From Bacilli bacterium (GTDB taxonomy: Bacteria > Bacillota_I > Bacilli_A > RF39 > UBA660), in the NCBI GenBank assembly GCA_017888105.1, contig JAGHGS010000016.1, positions 1-6,471 of the forward strand: a stretch of DNA of 6,471 nucleotides, written 5' to 3'. The notes below the pieces were generated by a model, which was given only the letters and a program-made list of their open reading frames with translations, was not told the origin of the DNA and did not search any database. The translations under genes and the position numbers were made by a program. Below, one piece after another: positions 5,910 to 6,471 of the stretch. Each line of letters starts with the position of its first letter. The first letter of the stretch is position 1.

Positions 5910-6471
5910 AAAATTCTACATACTCTCCTGTATCATAAATAACACCATCAATTTCTAAATAAATAGAATATTTACCAGTTAGTCCTTCAGCATTAATATA
6001 TTTATTAACGACAATTCCATTTTCTGTTTCATCTTCTGTAAATATATCTAAGCACATTGCCGTATAAGGTCTTCTACTAACTGATACATGATAAACTTTT
6101 GAATTCATATTTTGATACAAAAGAATATTAACATCTTCTCCTTGTTTATATCTTCCACTTACAACAATACGATCAATTTCCTCGGTAACAGAAAAATCTC
6201 GATCAAATTCACTGATATCGGTTGTACCAAGAACAAATCCAAATTTATTTTCTGTAACATCGGTAACACCAAGTGAACCAATCCTTTTTGCTTCGCCCAT
6301 TTCATAATTTTCATTTTCCGTATACAAACTCATTTTTTCTACTCGATAATTATTCGTTGGTAAAACAATTTCAAAAACAACTTCATCATTGATTAATTCA
6401 ACGGTATCGCTAACTAATCTGTCCGCTCCGCCGATTCCTGCTGGTTGATTGGAATTTTCACCATCCACATA
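5908..6471 (-). CDS. Unidentified protein, C-terminal 187 residues (5' end beyond window)
   Basis: The frame stays open to position 6471, so the visible part is the C-terminal end of a longer protein. The GTG at 6466-6468 is an internal valine rather than a supported start, since only one codon lies upstream and no ribosome-binding site can be seen. The sequence is acidic and rich in short alternating hydrophobic strands (EVVFEIVLP, IDRIVVSGRY, VNILLYQ, YHVSVSRRPY), ending GLTGKYSIYLEIDGVIYDTGEYVEF-like strands, which suggests beta-sandwich domains. I see no membrane anchor, LPXTG signal or catalytic motif. The last strands loosely recall accessory domains of cell-surface polysaccharide or teichoic-acid enzymes, but this is a weak impression. 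Its G+C is higher than that of the enzyme operon. It is not obviously linked in function to the operon, being separated by a terminator. Confidence 0.75.
   Translation of the reverse strand, partial: YVDGENSNQPAGIGGADRLVSDTVELINDEVVFEIVLPTNNYRVEKMSLYTENENYEMGEAKRIGSLGVTDVTENKFGFVLGTTDISEFDRDFSVTEEIDRIVVSGRYKQGEDVNILLYQNMNSKVYHVSVSRRPYTAMCLDIFTEDETENGIVVNKYINAEGLTGKYSIYLEIDGVIYDTGEYVEF

Noticed and set aside
6466..6468. GTG start for the right-hand gene
   Set aside because: The frame is open to the window edge, only three bases lie upstream and no ribosome-binding site is visible, so it is treated as an internal valine of a cut gene.
1..6471. CRISPR array, tRNA, rRNA, transposase or integrase
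   Set aside because: No regularly spaced repeats, no tRNA-like cloverleaf and no mobile-element protein motifs were found on either strand.

Overview
This is a low-GC window, about 20-28% G+C by hand count on sampled lines of the central genes and somewhat higher (about 30-35%) in the two flanking genes. All genes read on the minus strand. Shine-Dalgarno sequences are strong (GAGGTG/GGTGAT type), promoters have extended -10 boxes, terminators are short hairpins with T-tracts, and TGA serves as a stop. This points to a low-GC Bacillota-type bacterium (Bacilli/Clostridia or a gut relative) using the standard bacterial code. I cannot name a genus.

Layout in transcription order (right to left). 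First is the 3' end of an unidentified gene (5908-6471, cut by the window edge), which ends in a good hairpin terminator. Next is a small regulator with an N-terminal winged helix and a WYL domain (5220-5813), behind its own putative promoter. After a 56-base gap holding a strong extended -10 promoter comes a tight three-gene operon. Its genes are a small HAD phosphatase of nucleotidase type (4684-5163); a 774-residue protein with an N-terminal C2-capped HAD phosphatase, an unassigned helical middle and a C-terminal type I phosphoribosyltransferase (2350-4674); and a 654-residue protein joining a PfkB sugar/nucleoside kinase to a double SIS sugar-phosphate isomerase-like module (389-2353). The genes are separated by 9 bases and then by a 4-base ATGA overlap. 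A second terminator closes the operon. The window ends inside a MerR-family regulator of the AdhR/NmlR type (1-318), preceded by a textbook MerR promoter with a 19-bp spacer and a near-perfect palindromic operator.

The central four genes are the interesting part. The operon carries five enzymatic units (phosphatase, phosphatase, phosphoribosyltransferase, kinase, phosphosugar isomerase) packed into three proteins and placed next to a WYL regulator. The units imply a short pathway that makes, repairs or dismantles a phosphorylated sugar or nucleotide-like compound, with PRPP or a ribosyl 5-phosphate as one currency. I do not recognise it as a named pathway. WYL regulators are often found beside defence and stress islands, so a nucleotide-based defence or stress role is possible, but nothing in the window proves it. 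The block is more AT-rich than its neighbours and is bracketed by two near-identical 22-bp sequences, so it may be a horizontally acquired cassette placed between the right-hand gene's terminator and the MerR promoter.
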